Position numbers and translations under genes: made by a program. From NCBI RefSeq assembly GCF_021699195.1, contig NZ_SSXE01000087.1, forward strand, positions 1 to 64,000: DNA of 64,000 nt, read 5' to 3'. This DNA is from Nonomuraea sp. MG754425. GTDB taxonomy: Bacteria > Actinomycetota > Actinomycetes > Streptosporangiales > Streptosporangiaceae. Below are positions 26,806 through 35,223 of the stretch, in pieces. Below the pieces are notes generated by a model. The model did not search any database. It was not told the origin of the DNA and worked only from the letters and a program-made list of their open reading frames with translations. Every line of letters starts with the position of its first letter. The first letter of the stretch is position 1.

Positions 26806-27497
26806 CAGGGGCTCGGTGGCAGCCGCAGGACGTATCCGACGCCCCGCAGGGTGTGGATGAGCCGCGGGCTCCGGTTGTCGATCTTCCGGCGGAGCACGGA
26901 CACGTACGACTCGACGATGCCCACCTCGCCGCGGAAGTCGTAGTCCCACACGTGGTCGAGGATCTGCGGCTTGGACAGCACGCGCCCGGAGTTCGTCATG
27001 AAGTAGCGCAGCAGCTTGAACTCGGTCGGCGACAGCGCCACCGCGTTGCCGCCGCGCCACACCTCGTGGCTCTCCTCGTCCAGCTCGATGTCGGCGAACG
27101 TCAGCCTCGGCGGGGCCGCCTGCGCTTCCCCGGCCGTGCGGCGGAGCACGGCGTGGATCCTGGCGACCACCTCCTCCAGGCTGAACGGCTTGGTCACGTA
27201 GTCGTCGCCGCCGAGCGTGAGCCCGCGGATCTTGTCCTCGGTCTCGTCGCGGGCGGTCAGGAACACCACCGGGGTGTGCAGCCCGCCGCCGCGCAACCGC
27301 TTGACGATCTCGAAACCGTCCAGGTCGGGCAGCATGACGTCGAGCACGACGAGGTCAGGGCGGTGTCGTTGCACGGCGGCGACGGCGTCGAGGCCGCTCT
27401 TCGCCGTGGTCACGTCGAAACCCGCAAACCTCAGGCTTGCGGCGAGGAGTTCGAGGATGTTCGGATCGTCCTCGACTATCAGCAGGCGTGATTCCAT
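26805..27497 (-). CDS. OmpR/PhoB-type response regulator
   Basis: 230-residue cognate regulator of the coupled kinase. The receiver shows LLIVEDDPN, Asp in LVVLDVMLPD, FLTARD and YVTKPFS; the winged helix has LSPTEFKLLRYFM and VESYVSVLRRKI. I chose the ATG at 27497, which gives the usual short lead before the first strand, although GGAGG is only 2 nt upstream. An ATG at 27518 overlaps the stop of the oxidase gene as ATGA and is a real alternative. It is likely co-transcribed with the preceding L-2-hydroxyglutarate oxidase gene. Confidence 0.9.
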   Translation of the reverse strand: MESRLLIVEDDPNILELLAASLRFAGFDVTTAKSGLDAVAAVQRHRPDLVVLDVMLPDLDGFEIVKRLRGGGLHTPVVFLTARDETEDKIRGLTLGGDDYVTKPFSLEEVVARIHAVLRRTAGEAQAAPPRLTFADIELDEESHEVWRGGNAVALSPTEFKLLRYFMTNSGRVLSKPQILDHVWDYDFRGEVGIVESYVSVLRRKIDNRSPRLIHTLRGVGYVLRLPPSP

Positions 27498-27514
27498 CAC
27501 CTCCAAGGATGCCC

Positions 27515-28705
27515 TCATCGGACGAGTGCTGGGACAATTCCGGCGATATGTCGGGCAATGGCCAGGCTTGAGGTGGCGGCGGGTGACGGGGCGTTACGCA
27601 CGAGAACCACGTTCCCGCGTACGTCCACCACGAAGTCGTCCACGAGGCCGCCGTCCCGCGCGACCGCCTGCGCGCGCACGCCGCCGGGAGCTCTTTCCAG
27701 GTCGCCGGCGGTGAGCTCGGGCACGTACCGGCGGGCGGCCCGCAGGAAGGCGCCCTTGGCCACCGAGCCGTAGACCTCCTTGATCCCGGTACGCCAGTGC
27801 GTCCTGGCCATGCGCAGCGTTCCCGGCCAGGTGAGAATTCGCCCGAGATCGCGGACGTCCGACCACCGGTAGCCCTCGTACGCGGTGGCGAGCACCGCGT
27901 TCGGCCCCACCAGCACGCCCCCGCCGATCCGCCGCGTCAGGTGCACCCCCAGGAACGGGTAGCGCGGGTCGGGCACCGGGTAGATGAGCCCCCGCACCAG
28001 GCCCTGGGCCGCGTCCCTGAGTGCGTAGTACTCGCCCCTGAACGGCACGATCCGCACGTCGCCGCCCGCCCCGGTCATCCTGGCCGCCGCGTCGGAGCCG
28101 AGCCCGGCGCACACCACCAGCCGGTCGAAGGCGAACCCGCGCCCGCCCGCCAGCACCTCGACCCGCCCCGCCCGCTCCCTGATCGCCCTGACCCGGTGAT
28201 CGAGCCGGACCGTGCCGCCCAGCTCGGCCACGTCCAGCGCGAGCCGGCGCGTGACGGCCGGGAAGTCGCAGATCGCGGTGTGCGGCGAGTGCAGGGCGGC
28301 CACGCCGACCGCGTGCGGCTCGATCTCGCGCAGGCCGAGCGCGTCCAGCTCGGTCAGGCCCGGCACGCCGTTGGCGCGCGCCCGCTCGGCCAACGCGGCC
28401 AGCCGCGGGCGCTCGGCATGGCGCGCGGCCACGACCAGCTTGCCGACCTCGTCGTACGGCAGCCCGTGCGCGGCGCAGTACTCCTTGAGCAGCGCCACGC
28501 CCTCCCGGCACAGCCTGGCCTTGAGCGAACCCGGCGGGTAGTAGATCCCCGCGTGCACGACGCCGCTGTTGTGCCCGGTCTGGTGGGCGCCGACGCGCCC
28601 CTCCTTCTCCAGCACGGTCACCTCGGCCCCCCGGGCGGTGGCCAGTTCGCGCGCCACCGCCAGCCCGACGATGCCGGCGCCGACGACTCCGATCTTCTCC
28701 GTCAC
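27515..28705 (-). CDS. lhgO: L-2-hydroxyglutarate oxidase/dehydrogenase
   Basis: FAD enzyme that oxidises L-2-hydroxyglutarate to 2-oxoglutarate, repairing a by-product of central metabolism. The 396-residue protein has the dinucleotide fold KIGVVGAGIVGLAVAREL at the start and the family hallmark GHNSGVVHAGIYYPPGSLKA near 45-64. FPAVTRRLA, PFRGEYYALR and YPVPDPRYPFLGVHLTRRI follow, and NAPSPAATSSLAIA closes the FAD site. The GTG at 28705 has GGAGA 7 nt upstream; ATGs further out are in frame but poorer. The 3' end touches the response regulator gene. Confidence 0.9.
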   Translation of the reverse strand: MTEKIGVVGAGIVGLAVARELATARGAEVTVLEKEGRVGAHQTGHNSGVVHAGIYYPPGSLKARLCREGVALLKEYCAAHGLPYDEVGKLVVAARHAERPRLAALAERARANGVPGLTELDALGLREIEPHAVGVAALHSPHTAICDFPAVTRRLALDVAELGGTVRLDHRVRAIRERAGRVEVLAGGRGFAFDRLVVCAGLGSDAAARMTGAGGDVRIVPFRGEYYALRDAAQGLVRGLIYPVPDPRYPFLGVHLTRRIGGGVLVGPNAVLATAYEGYRWSDVRDLGRILTWPGTLRMARTHWRTGIKEVYGSVAKGAFLRAARRYVPELTAGDLERAPGGVRAQAVARDGGLVDDFVVDVRGNVVLVRNAPSPAATSSLAIARHIAGIVPALVR

Positions 28706-28775
28706 ACGATGATTCTCCGCACAACCCGCCATCCCCGCCATATCTCCGCGAATCGAACATGAGTACGATGCCGGT

Positions 28776-29150
28776 ATGTACGTCCCACCGGAATGGCCGG
28801 CGGAGGTCCGGCCCCCCAGCGTGCCCGACTGGGAGACCTCCGCCGTGGCCTGGCTGCTCGACGCCGTGCCGCCGGACTACCGGGCGTACGAGGTGCTCAG
28901 GCGGCATCCCGTGGCGCTGGCCGCGATGGCCCGCCTGCACGTCGGGTCGGCGATCGAGGCCGCCCGCGCCGGATACCGCGCCGCCGCGGTCGATCTGAAG
29001 GGCCACCTGCAGCCGCACGCCATCGAGGCGGTCCTCGACGCCTACCGGCAGGAGGGGCCGCGGCTCGTCCGGCTGTCACGCTCGGTCGAGGTGGTCGAAC
29101 GCGCCCTGCGGGGCGACATCTTCACCGCCACCATGCGCCGCGGCTCCTGA
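28776..29150 (+). CDS. Conserved actinobacterial protein of unknown function
   Basis: 124-residue soluble protein beginning MYVPPEWPAEVRPPSVPDWE, with VAWLLDAVPPDYRAYEVLRRHPVALA and a long helical C-terminal half (AIEAVLDAYRQEGPRLVRLSRSVEVVERAL). I recall close relatives with this proline-rich opening and the RRHPVALA segment in many actinomycetes, but know no function. No metal-binding or catalytic motif stands out. It is divergent from lhgO with a 70-nt gap. Confidence 0.75.
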   Translation: MYVPPEWPAEVRPPSVPDWETSAVAWLLDAVPPDYRAYEVLRRHPVALAAMARLHVGSAIEAARAGYRAAAVDLKGHLQPHAIEAVLDAYRQEGPRLVRLSRSVEVVERALRGDIFTATMRRGS

Positions 29151-29166
29151 GCGCGCGAAACCTCGA

Positions 29167-30192
29167 TCAGCGGGTACGGCGGGCCAGGAAGGTGATCACG
29201 CCGATCGCCGCCGCCGCGGCGGCCAGCCAGATCAGCACGTTGCCGAGCGTCAGCCCGGTGCCCGCGCTCTCGGCGGCGCGCGCCGCCGTCGCCGGATCGT
29301 CGCTCTCCCCGGCGTCGCCGGTGTCCGGCTCCTCGGCCCTGGACGGGCTCGGCGTGGGGGACGGCCGCGCCGCGTCGGGAACCGGCACCCGGTAGACGGG
29401 GCTGTCGACCCCCTCGCTGCCGGTGAGCAGGTACCTGCCGTCCGGCGTGTACGCGATCGACTCCGCCTGCTTCAACTCCGGCATCGTCACCCGGCTGATC
29501 GTCTCCCCCTCGGGGTTGAAGATCGTCGCGGAGAAGTACGTGCGGACGACGTACGACGAGCCGTCGGGGGCGTAGGCGGCGTCCGTGGCCATGATGGGCG
29601 CGCCGGCGATCTTGCGCAGCACGTTCACCCGGTCGGTACGCAGCTTCTTCGGCGCCTGGTACACCGAGCCGGCGAACTCCTTCGACACGATGTACAGCCG
29701 GCCCGTCTTCGGGTGGACCATGAGGCCCTCGGCGTTGCGCCCGCCGTCCTCGTACCGGAAGCGGTAGCGGGTGGCGGGCACCGTGGCGTCGGCGAGCGTG
29801 CGCGGCTCCATCACCTTGTAGACCGAGATGTCGGGCCAGGCTCCGTCGAGGTTGTCGCCGATGTCGGCGAACCACAGCACCCCGCGCCCGGTGGCCGGGT
29901 CCTTGCCGGCCGCCATGGCCTCCCAGTCGCGCGCCTCCGCGCCGCGCACCTGGTACGTGGCCCGCGTGCGCCCCTGGCCGTCCACCGCGTAGAACGTCGG
30001 GGCCGCCGCGCTGTCGTTGTGGGTGTAGTAGACGTTCTCGTGCGTCGGCGAGACGGCAAGCCCGCTCGACTCCGTGATCCGCTCGTCCCTGAAGGTGAAC
30101 AGCTTGCGCGGGCCGTCGTCGTCCGGGGCCGCGAAGGCCGGCGCGGCGGGCGGCAGGCACACGGCGGCCACGACGACGAGCATCCTGATCAC
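29167..30192 (-). CDS. Secreted, C-terminally membrane-anchored beta-propeller-like protein
   Basis: 341-residue exported protein. The signal peptide covers about residues 1-22 (IRMLVVVAAVCLPPAAPAFA). The body has repeated strand patterns of a WD40/YVTN-like propeller: SSGLAVSPTHENVYYTHND, GLMVHPKTGRLYIVSKEF, TDAAYAPDGSSYVVRTY, SIAYTPDGRYLLTGSEG. A Pro/Ser/Glu/Asp-rich linker follows, then a C-terminal helix (VLIWLAAAAAAIGVITFLA) ending in RRTR as a membrane anchor. The GTG at 30192 has GGGGGA 4 nt upstream; an ATG 24 nt earlier is possible. Function unknown; probably cell-surface recognition or scaffolding. Confidence 0.75.
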   Translation of the reverse strand: MIRMLVVVAAVCLPPAAPAFAAPDDDGPRKLFTFRDERITESSGLAVSPTHENVYYTHNDSAAAPTFYAVDGQGRTRATYQVRGAEARDWEAMAAGKDPATGRGVLWFADIGDNLDGAWPDISVYKVMEPRTLADATVPATRYRFRYEDGGRNAEGLMVHPKTGRLYIVSKEFAGSVYQAPKKLRTDRVNVLRKIAGAPIMATDAAYAPDGSSYVVRTYFSATIFNPEGETISRVTMPELKQAESIAYTPDGRYLLTGSEGVDSPVYRVPVPDAARPSPTPSPSRAEEPDTGDAGESDDPATAARAAESAGTGLTLGNVLIWLAAAAAAIGVITFLARRTR

Positions 30193-30241
30193 GAAGTCCC
30201 CCACGTCAGCCATCATGCCCCACCGGGGAACGCGGACGGGT

Positions 30242-31516
30242 TCACCGCGCCTCGGCGTCGCCCTGGCCCACCTTGGCGCTGTGCCGGTGGAAACCGGTGC
30301 CCTGCAGCACCACCAGGAGCCCGTTGGCCAGTGCCATGGCCGTCCACAGGCCGTCGATCCCCCAGGCCCCGGCGACGGGCACGGCCGCCGCGACCAGCAG
30401 GCCGTACCCGACGGCGAAGTAGCTCAGGCTGGCCGCCGACCGCTTGAGCGCGGTCAGGCCGGTGCCCTGCACCGCCTGGGCCGCGTCCAGCGCCGAGGCG
30501 AGCAGCATCAGCGGCAGCAGCCCGAGCACCCGCTCCCGGACGGCGGCGTCGTCGCTGAACAGCGCCAGCAGCCTGTCCCCGAACCCGAGCAGCAGTCCGG
30601 CCACCACGAGCGTCCCCGTGACGGCGAGCAGCGCCGCGCCGCGATGGGCCCGCCGCGCCCCCGCCGGGTCGGGCGCGCGGGCCACCTCGGGCACCGCGGC
30701 CTGCGCGACGGACAGCGAGGCCAGCATGATCAGGCCGGTGAGCGTGCTCAGCACCGCGTGGGCGGCGGTGTCGCGGGCGCCCGTGACGCTCGCGGCGAAG
30801 GTCACCACTCCCAGCACGCCGAACTTGATCAGCACGGTCCCGGCCAGCGGGATGCTCACCCTCGCCAGCTTCACGATCTCGGCCGGCCTCGGCCGTCTCT
30901 GCCCGATGGGCCGGCCCAGCGCGCGGCGCAGGCTGATCGCGGCCACCACCGCCGCCGCCACGCCGGAGAGCACCCAGGCGACACCGACGCCGGTGAGCCC
31001 GAGCCGCGGCACCAGCAGGGCGGACAGGCCGCCCACCCCGATCCCGAAGACCAGGGTCGGCCAGAGCACGTCGCGGCTGCGCCCGAGCGCCACCAGGATG
31101 GTGCTCGCGCCCCCGGTGGAGGCGAAGACCAGCAGGTACGCCGCCAGGAACCAGGGCATCGGCCCCATCTCGCGCACCACCTCGTCCGGCACCCCGGTGG
31201 CCCCGGCCAGCAGCGGCACGCAGAGCAGCGCGGCGGCCCCCAGCGTGCCCGTGGCCATGCTGAGCCAGCGCGCGTCCCGCACGATCGGCACGGCCGCCGC
31301 GGGATCGTCCCGGTACGGCGCCACGAACGGCCCCAGCCCGCGCAACGCCCCCTGCACGGCGGCGGCAGCGGCGCCGAGCACGGAACTGACCACGGCGAAC
31401 GCCGCCAGCGTGACCGTGTCGTGCTTGCCCAGCACCGACGTGACGATCAGCGAACCGGCCGTTCCGGCGACCATCGCCAGGAAGATCGGCACGGCCGCGC
31501 GCAGTAACGCGATCAT
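30242..31516 (-). CDS. MATE family efflux transporter
   Basis: 424-residue membrane exporter of the multidrug and toxin extrusion family, driven by Na+ or H+. Twelve hydrophobic helices form two homologous halves; VPIFLAMVAGTAGSLIVTSVLG opens the first and SIPLAGTVLIKFGVLGVVTFAASV the second. Features include GLGPFVAPYRDD and ALDAAQAVQGTGLTALKRS. DinF-type in overall pattern. ATG start. The aldo/keto reductase is divergent 98 nt away. Confidence 0.87.
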   Translation of the reverse strand: MIALLRAAVPIFLAMVAGTAGSLIVTSVLGKHDTVTLAAFAVVSSVLGAAAAAVQGALRGLGPFVAPYRDDPAAAVPIVRDARWLSMATGTLGAAALLCVPLLAGATGVPDEVVREMGPMPWFLAAYLLVFASTGGASTILVALGRSRDVLWPTLVFGIGVGGLSALLVPRLGLTGVGVAWVLSGVAAAVVAAISLRRALGRPIGQRRPRPAEIVKLARVSIPLAGTVLIKFGVLGVVTFAASVTGARDTAAHAVLSTLTGLIMLASLSVAQAAVPEVARAPDPAGARRAHRGAALLAVTGTLVVAGLLLGFGDRLLALFSDDAAVRERVLGLLPLMLLASALDAAQAVQGTGLTALKRSAASLSYFAVGYGLLVAAAVPVAGAWGIDGLWTAMALANGLLVVLQGTGFHRHSAKVGQGDAEAR

Positions 31517-31614
31517 GAGAAGAGGAGATCTGTCGAGGTCAGCCGCGCTTCCTCTGAGATCATGGGCCGAGTCTATGGCCTGGAGCGCACTCCAGGTGCT
31601 TAGGGTGGTGTCTC

Positions 31615-32583
31615 ATGGACTACGTCAACCTCGGACGCAGCGGCCTGCTGGTGAGCCCGCTCTGCCTCGGCACCATGAACTTCGGCCCGCGCACCTCGGA
31701 GGAAGACTCCTTCGCGATCATGGACCGGGCTCACGGGCTGGGGCTGAACTTCTTCGACACGGCGAACGTCTATGGCGGGCAGAAGGGCGCGGGCATCACC
31801 GAGAGCATCCTCGGCCGGTGGTTCGCCCAGGGCGGAGGACGTCGCGAGAAGACGGTCATCGCCACCAAGGTCTACGGCGACATGGGCGAGTGGCCCAACG
31901 AGCGCGGGCTGTCGGCGCTCAACATCCGCCGGGCCTGCGACGCCTCGCTCAAGCGCCTGCAGACCGACTACATCGACGTCTACCAGGCCCACCACGTCCA
32001 CAGGGAGACCCCCTTCGACGAGTTCTGGGAGGCCATGGAGGTCCTGCGGCAGCAGGGCAAGATCCTCTACGTGGGCTCGTCCAACTTCGCCGGCTGGCAC
32101 ATCGCCAAGGCGCAGGAGACCGCCGCCCGCCGGGGGTCCCTGGGGCTGGTCAGCGAGCAGACGCACTACAACCTGCTCACCCGCGCGCCCGAGCTGGAGG
32201 TGCTGCCCGCGGCCGAGGACTACGGCCTCGGCGTCATCCCGTGGAGCCCGCTGGCCGGCGGCCTGCTCGGCGGCGTCCTGCGCAAGGTCGACAAGGGCCG
32301 CTCGGGCGGCGAGCACATGCTCAAGCAGCTCGACCGGCACCGCGACAAGATCGAGCAGTACGAGAAGTTCTGCGACGAGCTGGGCGAGGACCCGGCCGAC
32401 GTGGCGCTGGCCTGGCTGCTCAAGCAGCGCGCGGTGGTGGCGCCGATCATCGGCCCGCGTACGCTGCAGCAGCTCGAAGGCAGCCTGCGCGCCCTGGAGA
32501 TCGACCTCGACGAGGCCGCGCTGGCCCGCCTCGACGAGATCTTCCCCGGCCACCGCACGGCCCCGGAGGACTACGCCTGGTAA
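31615..32583 (+). CDS. Aldo/keto reductase
   Basis: NADPH-dependent oxidoreductase of 322 residues, (beta/alpha)8 barrel. Catalytic residues are visible as Asp and Tyr in FFDTANVYGG (about 45-54), Lys in VIATKVYG and His in YQAHHVHRETP. C-terminal cofactor-binding sequences include GVIPWSPLAGGLL and IIGPRTLQQLEGSL. It belongs to the YghZ/AKR12-14-like group. ATG start with GGTGG upstream. Substrate unknown. A strong hairpin lies 20 nt after the stop. Confidence 0.92.
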   Translation: MDYVNLGRSGLLVSPLCLGTMNFGPRTSEEDSFAIMDRAHGLGLNFFDTANVYGGQKGAGITESILGRWFAQGGGRREKTVIATKVYGDMGEWPNERGLSALNIRRACDASLKRLQTDYIDVYQAHHVHRETPFDEFWEAMEVLRQQGKILYVGSSNFAGWHIAKAQETAARRGSLGLVSEQTHYNLLTRAPELEVLPAAEDYGLGVIPWSPLAGGLLGGVLRKVDKGRSGGEHMLKQLDRHRDKIEQYEKFCDELGEDPADVALAWLLKQRAVVAPIIGPRTLQQLEGSLRALEIDLDEAALARLDEIFPGHRTAPEDYAW

Positions 32584-32602
32584 CCCGGGCCGGAACTTCC
32601 CG

Positions 32603-32634
32603 GACGCCCGCCGCGATCAGTTCCGGCGGGCGTC
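32603..32634 (+). terminator. Terminator hairpin after the aldo/keto reductase
   Basis: GACGCCCGCCG and CGGCGGGCGTC form an 11-bp perfect stem with a 10-nt loop, followed by TTT. It lies 20 nt after the stop codon. Confidence 0.75.
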
Positions 32635-32664
32635 TTTCCGTGTGCGATCGGTTTCGACGCGGCG

Positions 32665-32748
32665 TCAGGTCAGCAGCGCGCCGATGATCACGATCAGCAG
32701 GAGCAGGCCGAGCACGATGGGCAGCAACCAGGAGCGAGGACGGTCCAC
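32665..32748 (-). CDS. Possible 27-residue single-helix membrane peptide
   Basis: GTG-initiated frame starting 10 nt after the thpR stop. It encodes five polar residues (MDRPR, with the GTG read as Met), then WLLPIVLGLLLLIVIIGALL, ending in Thr and a TGA. The composition is that of a single transmembrane helix with a positive N-terminus. The ribosome-binding site is weak (GGAG about 14 nt upstream, AGG closer). Co-directional with and next to thpR, so translation by coupling is possible. Too short to test by homology from sequence alone. Confidence 0.4.
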   Translation of the reverse strand: MDRPRSWLLPIVLGLLLLIVIIGALLT

Positions 32749-32758
32749 GACCTGGAGC

Positions 32759-33316
32759 CTAACTCCGCCCGGCGGGTGCCAGCGCCCATTCGGCGAGTGA
32801 CTCGTACCTCACCGGCGGCCCGGCGTGGCTGCGTACGAGCCGTACGCTCTCCGCCCGCCACGGCGAGCCGCTGAACCCCGACAACGCCTCGATCAGCGGT
32901 CGCAGGTCGGTCTCCCGCTTGCTCCTGGCCAGCGTGAGGTGGGGGTGGAAACGTTTGTCGTCCGTCTCCGTCGCCCCCGCCCGGCGAGCGCCCGCCCGGA
33001 CGGAGTCGGCGAGCCTGGTCATGGAGTCGCCGGTGACGCCCGCCCAGAAGATCCGGGCCCGCCCCGCGGAGGAGAAGCCGCCGAAGCCGGAGAAGGCCAG
33101 GTCGAGCGCGGAGTGCCGGCCCACGGCGCGGGCCACGCGCGTCTCCAGTTCGGGCAGCACTCGCTCGGGCACCTCGCCGAAGAAGCCGAGCGTGATGTGC
33201 CAGGTCTCGCGGTCGGGCCAGCGCAACCCCGGCACCTGCCCGACGTAGGGCGCGATGGCGCGGGCGATCTCGTCGAGCACCTCATCAGGCGGCACCAACG
33301 CCGTGAAAAGCCTCAT
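32759..33316 (-). CDS. thpR: RNA 2',3'-cyclic phosphodiesterase (2'-5' RNA ligase family)
   Basis: 185-residue cytoplasmic enzyme of the 2H phosphoesterase superfamily, hydrolysing 2',3'-cyclic phosphate ends of RNA. The two diagnostic H-x-T/S-x motifs are WHITLGFFGEV at 39-49 and FHPHLTLARSK near 122-132, separated by about 85 residues as in the family. N-terminal MRLFTALVPPDEV is typical. ATG start with GGGGC upstream. It may be followed by a 27-codon membrane peptide. Confidence 0.93.
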   Translation of the reverse strand: MRLFTALVPPDEVLDEIARAIAPYVGQVPGLRWPDRETWHITLGFFGEVPERVLPELETRVARAVGRHSALDLAFSGFGGFSSAGRARIFWAGVTGDSMTRLADSVRAGARRAGATETDDKRFHPHLTLARSKRETDLRPLIEALSGFSGSPWRAESVRLVRSHAGPPVRYESLAEWALAPAGRS

Positions 33317-33353
33317 GCCCCACGATCTTGCCGGAGAATGCCGGAGCGCGGCC

Positions 33354-33566
33354 TCAGCCCCGACCGGGCCGCCGGACGAACCAGATGCCGCAGAACCCGA
33401 AGACCACCCCGGTCACGCAGGTCCAGAGCCACCACGAGTTGCCGGGAGACGGCGGGAAGATCAGCAGGACGACCAGCGCGACCGCCCAGAGGCCCGTGCC
33501 GACGGCGATGGCGGCGGTGTCGTTGGTCTTGATGGGCTCCGGGTCGGGATGCCACTGCTGCTTCAC
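33354..33566 (-). CDS. DUF2530 small membrane protein
   Basis: 70-residue protein with two membrane helices, TAAIAVGTGLWAVALVVLLIF and WWLWTCVTGVVFGFCGIWFV, a polar N-terminus (HPDPEPIKTND) and a basic tail (RRPGRG). This matches DUF2530, an actinobacterial family of unknown function. GTG start. It is divergent from the purine permease gene and co-directional with thpR 38 nt downstream. Confidence 0.82.
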   Translation of the reverse strand: MKQQWHPDPEPIKTNDTAAIAVGTGLWAVALVVLLIFPPSPGNSWWLWTCVTGVVFGFCGIWFVRRPGRG

Positions 33567-33648
33567 GCATCCAGCCTAGCTTCCAATCGGGTCTCGATCT
33601 CATCACTGGCTCTTTTCGCAGTTCACCACGACTGTCACTGTTCGCGTC

Positions 33649-35088
33649 GTGAGTGACACACGTAATGCGATAGACCGTTTCTTCGCAATCTCCGCACGAG
33701 GCTCGACCCTCTCCCGTGAGGTACGGGGCGGCATCGCGACCTTCTTCACCATGGCGTACATCGTCGTGCTGAACCCCTTGATCATCGCCACCGGCAAGGA
33801 CGTGGACGGCGAGTTCATCGCCGACTCCGCGACCGCCCCCGTGGCGCTCGTCGCCGCCGGCACGGCGTTCGTGGCGGGCGTGCTGACGATCGTCATGGGC
33901 GTCGTCGGCCGGGTGCCCTTCGCGATGGCGGCCGGGCTCGGCCTGAACGCCTTCGTCACCTTCCAGATCGCCACGGTGATGACCTGGGAGGAGGCGATGG
34001 GCCTGGTCTTCCTCGAAGGCGTCATCATCGCCGTCCTGGTGCTGACCGGGCTGCGGACGGCGGTCTTCCACGCCATCCCGGCCCAGCTCAAGACCGCGAT
34101 CAGCGTGGGCATCGGACTGTTCATCGCGCTGATCGGGTTCGTGGACGCGGGCTTCGTGCGCAAGGCCGCGGGCACGCCCCTGGAACTGGGCATCGGCGGC
34201 AGCCTGACGTCGTGGCCGATCTTCGTCTTCATCGTCGGCCTGCTGGCCACGGCGGCGATGGTGGCGCGGAAGGTCAAGGGCGCCATCCTCATCGGCATCG
34301 CCGGCACCACGATTCTGGCCATCGTGGTCGAGATGATCGCCAAGGCGGGCGCCTTCTCGCCGGAGAACCCGGGCGGCTGGCAGCTCAACCAGCCCGTCGT
34401 GCCCGACCAGGTCTTCGGCTTCCACAACCCGCTCACGCTGTTCACCGAGTTCGACCCGTTCGGCGGGTTCGTCCGGGTGGACGTGCTGCTGGCGGCGCTG
34501 TTCGTGTTCACCCTGCTCATCACCGACTTCTTCGACACCATGGGCACGATGGTGGGCGTCGGCCGTCAGGCGAACCTGGTACAGGAGGACGGGACGCTGC
34601 CGCGTACCAAGGAGATCCTGCTCGTCGACTCGATCGGCGCGGCGGTCGGCGGCGCGGGCTCGGTCTCGTCGAACACCACCTACATCGAGTCGGCCGCCGG
34701 CGTCGGCGAGGGCGCTCGCACTGGCCTCGCCAGCGTGGTCACCGGGTTGCTGTTCCTGGTGGCGATCTTCTTCGCGCCGCTGGTCACCGTCGTGCCGTAC
34801 GAGGCCGCCGCGCCCGCGCTGGTCCTGGTGGGCTTCATGATGATGACCGCGATCCGGGACATCGACTGGAACGACTTCGAGATCGCCATCCCGGCGTTCC
34901 TGACCATCGTGATCATGCCGTTCACCTACTCGATCTCGAACGGCATCGGCGCCGGCTTCATCAGCTACGTGCTGGTCAAGGTGGTGCGCGGCAAGACGCG
35001 CGAGATCCATCCGCTGCTGTGGACCGTGGCCGCGCTGTTCGCGCTCTACTTCGCGATCGGGCCGATCCGGGCGCTGTTCGGGATCTGA
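33649..35088 (+). CDS. AzgA/PbuG-type (NCS2) purine permease
   Basis: 479-residue membrane transporter for hypoxanthine/guanine/adenine, proton-coupled. Opening FFAISARGSTLSREVRGGIATFFTMAYIVVLNP is characteristic of the AzgA branch. Helices with GLGLNAFVTF and the substrate-site segment ITDFFDTMGTMVGVGRQA near 290 follow, then GSVSSNTTYIESAAGVGEGARTGLASVVTG near 335. About 14 helices. GTG start at 33649. It is isolated from purine pathway genes here; no purine riboswitch-like fold was seen in the 82-nt upstream gap. Confidence 0.9.
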   Translation: MSDTRNAIDRFFAISARGSTLSREVRGGIATFFTMAYIVVLNPLIIATGKDVDGEFIADSATAPVALVAAGTAFVAGVLTIVMGVVGRVPFAMAAGLGLNAFVTFQIATVMTWEEAMGLVFLEGVIIAVLVLTGLRTAVFHAIPAQLKTAISVGIGLFIALIGFVDAGFVRKAAGTPLELGIGGSLTSWPIFVFIVGLLATAAMVARKVKGAILIGIAGTTILAIVVEMIAKAGAFSPENPGGWQLNQPVVPDQVFGFHNPLTLFTEFDPFGGFVRVDVLLAALFVFTLLITDFFDTMGTMVGVGRQANLVQEDGTLPRTKEILLVDSIGAAVGGAGSVSSNTTYIESAAGVGEGARTGLASVVTGLLFLVAIFFAPLVTVVPYEAAAPALVLVGFMMMTAIRDIDWNDFEIAIPAFLTIVIMPFTYSISNGIGAGFISYVLVKVVRGKTREIHPLLWTVAALFALYFAIGPIRALFGI

Positions 35089-35117
35089 GCCCCGCACGCT
35101 ACCGTCAACACCTCCGG

Positions 35118-35143
35118 AGCCGCTCCGCGCACGCGGGGCGGCT
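35118..35143 (+). terminator. Terminator hairpin after the purine permease
   Basis: AGCCGCTCCGC and GCGGGGCGGCT form an 11-bp stem with one G-U pair and a 4-nt loop, 30 nt after the stop codon. Confidence 0.6.
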
Positions 35144-35204
35144 TCGGGGTATCAAGGGGTGAGACGGAAACCTATGTGGGGAAATATCTTGCTTTGCCGT
35201 ATAG

Positions 35205-35217
35205 TTAGCAAAGGTAA
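35205..35217. promoter_or_regulatory. Candidate MarR operator upstream of the MarR-MFS operon
   Basis: TTAGC-AAA-GGTAA is a 13-bp near-palindrome (one mismatch) within a longer AT-rich stretch. A second pairing, GTTAGCA (35204-35210) with TGCTAAC (35224-35230), overlaps the start codon. The site is placed as expected for autoregulation by the MarR protein. Confidence 0.45.
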
Positions 35218-35223
35218 TGACTC

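Noticed and set aside
33567..33648. Purine riboswitch before the AzgA-type permease
   Set aside because: The gap is only 82 nt and no three-way-junction-like pairing or conserved core was found.
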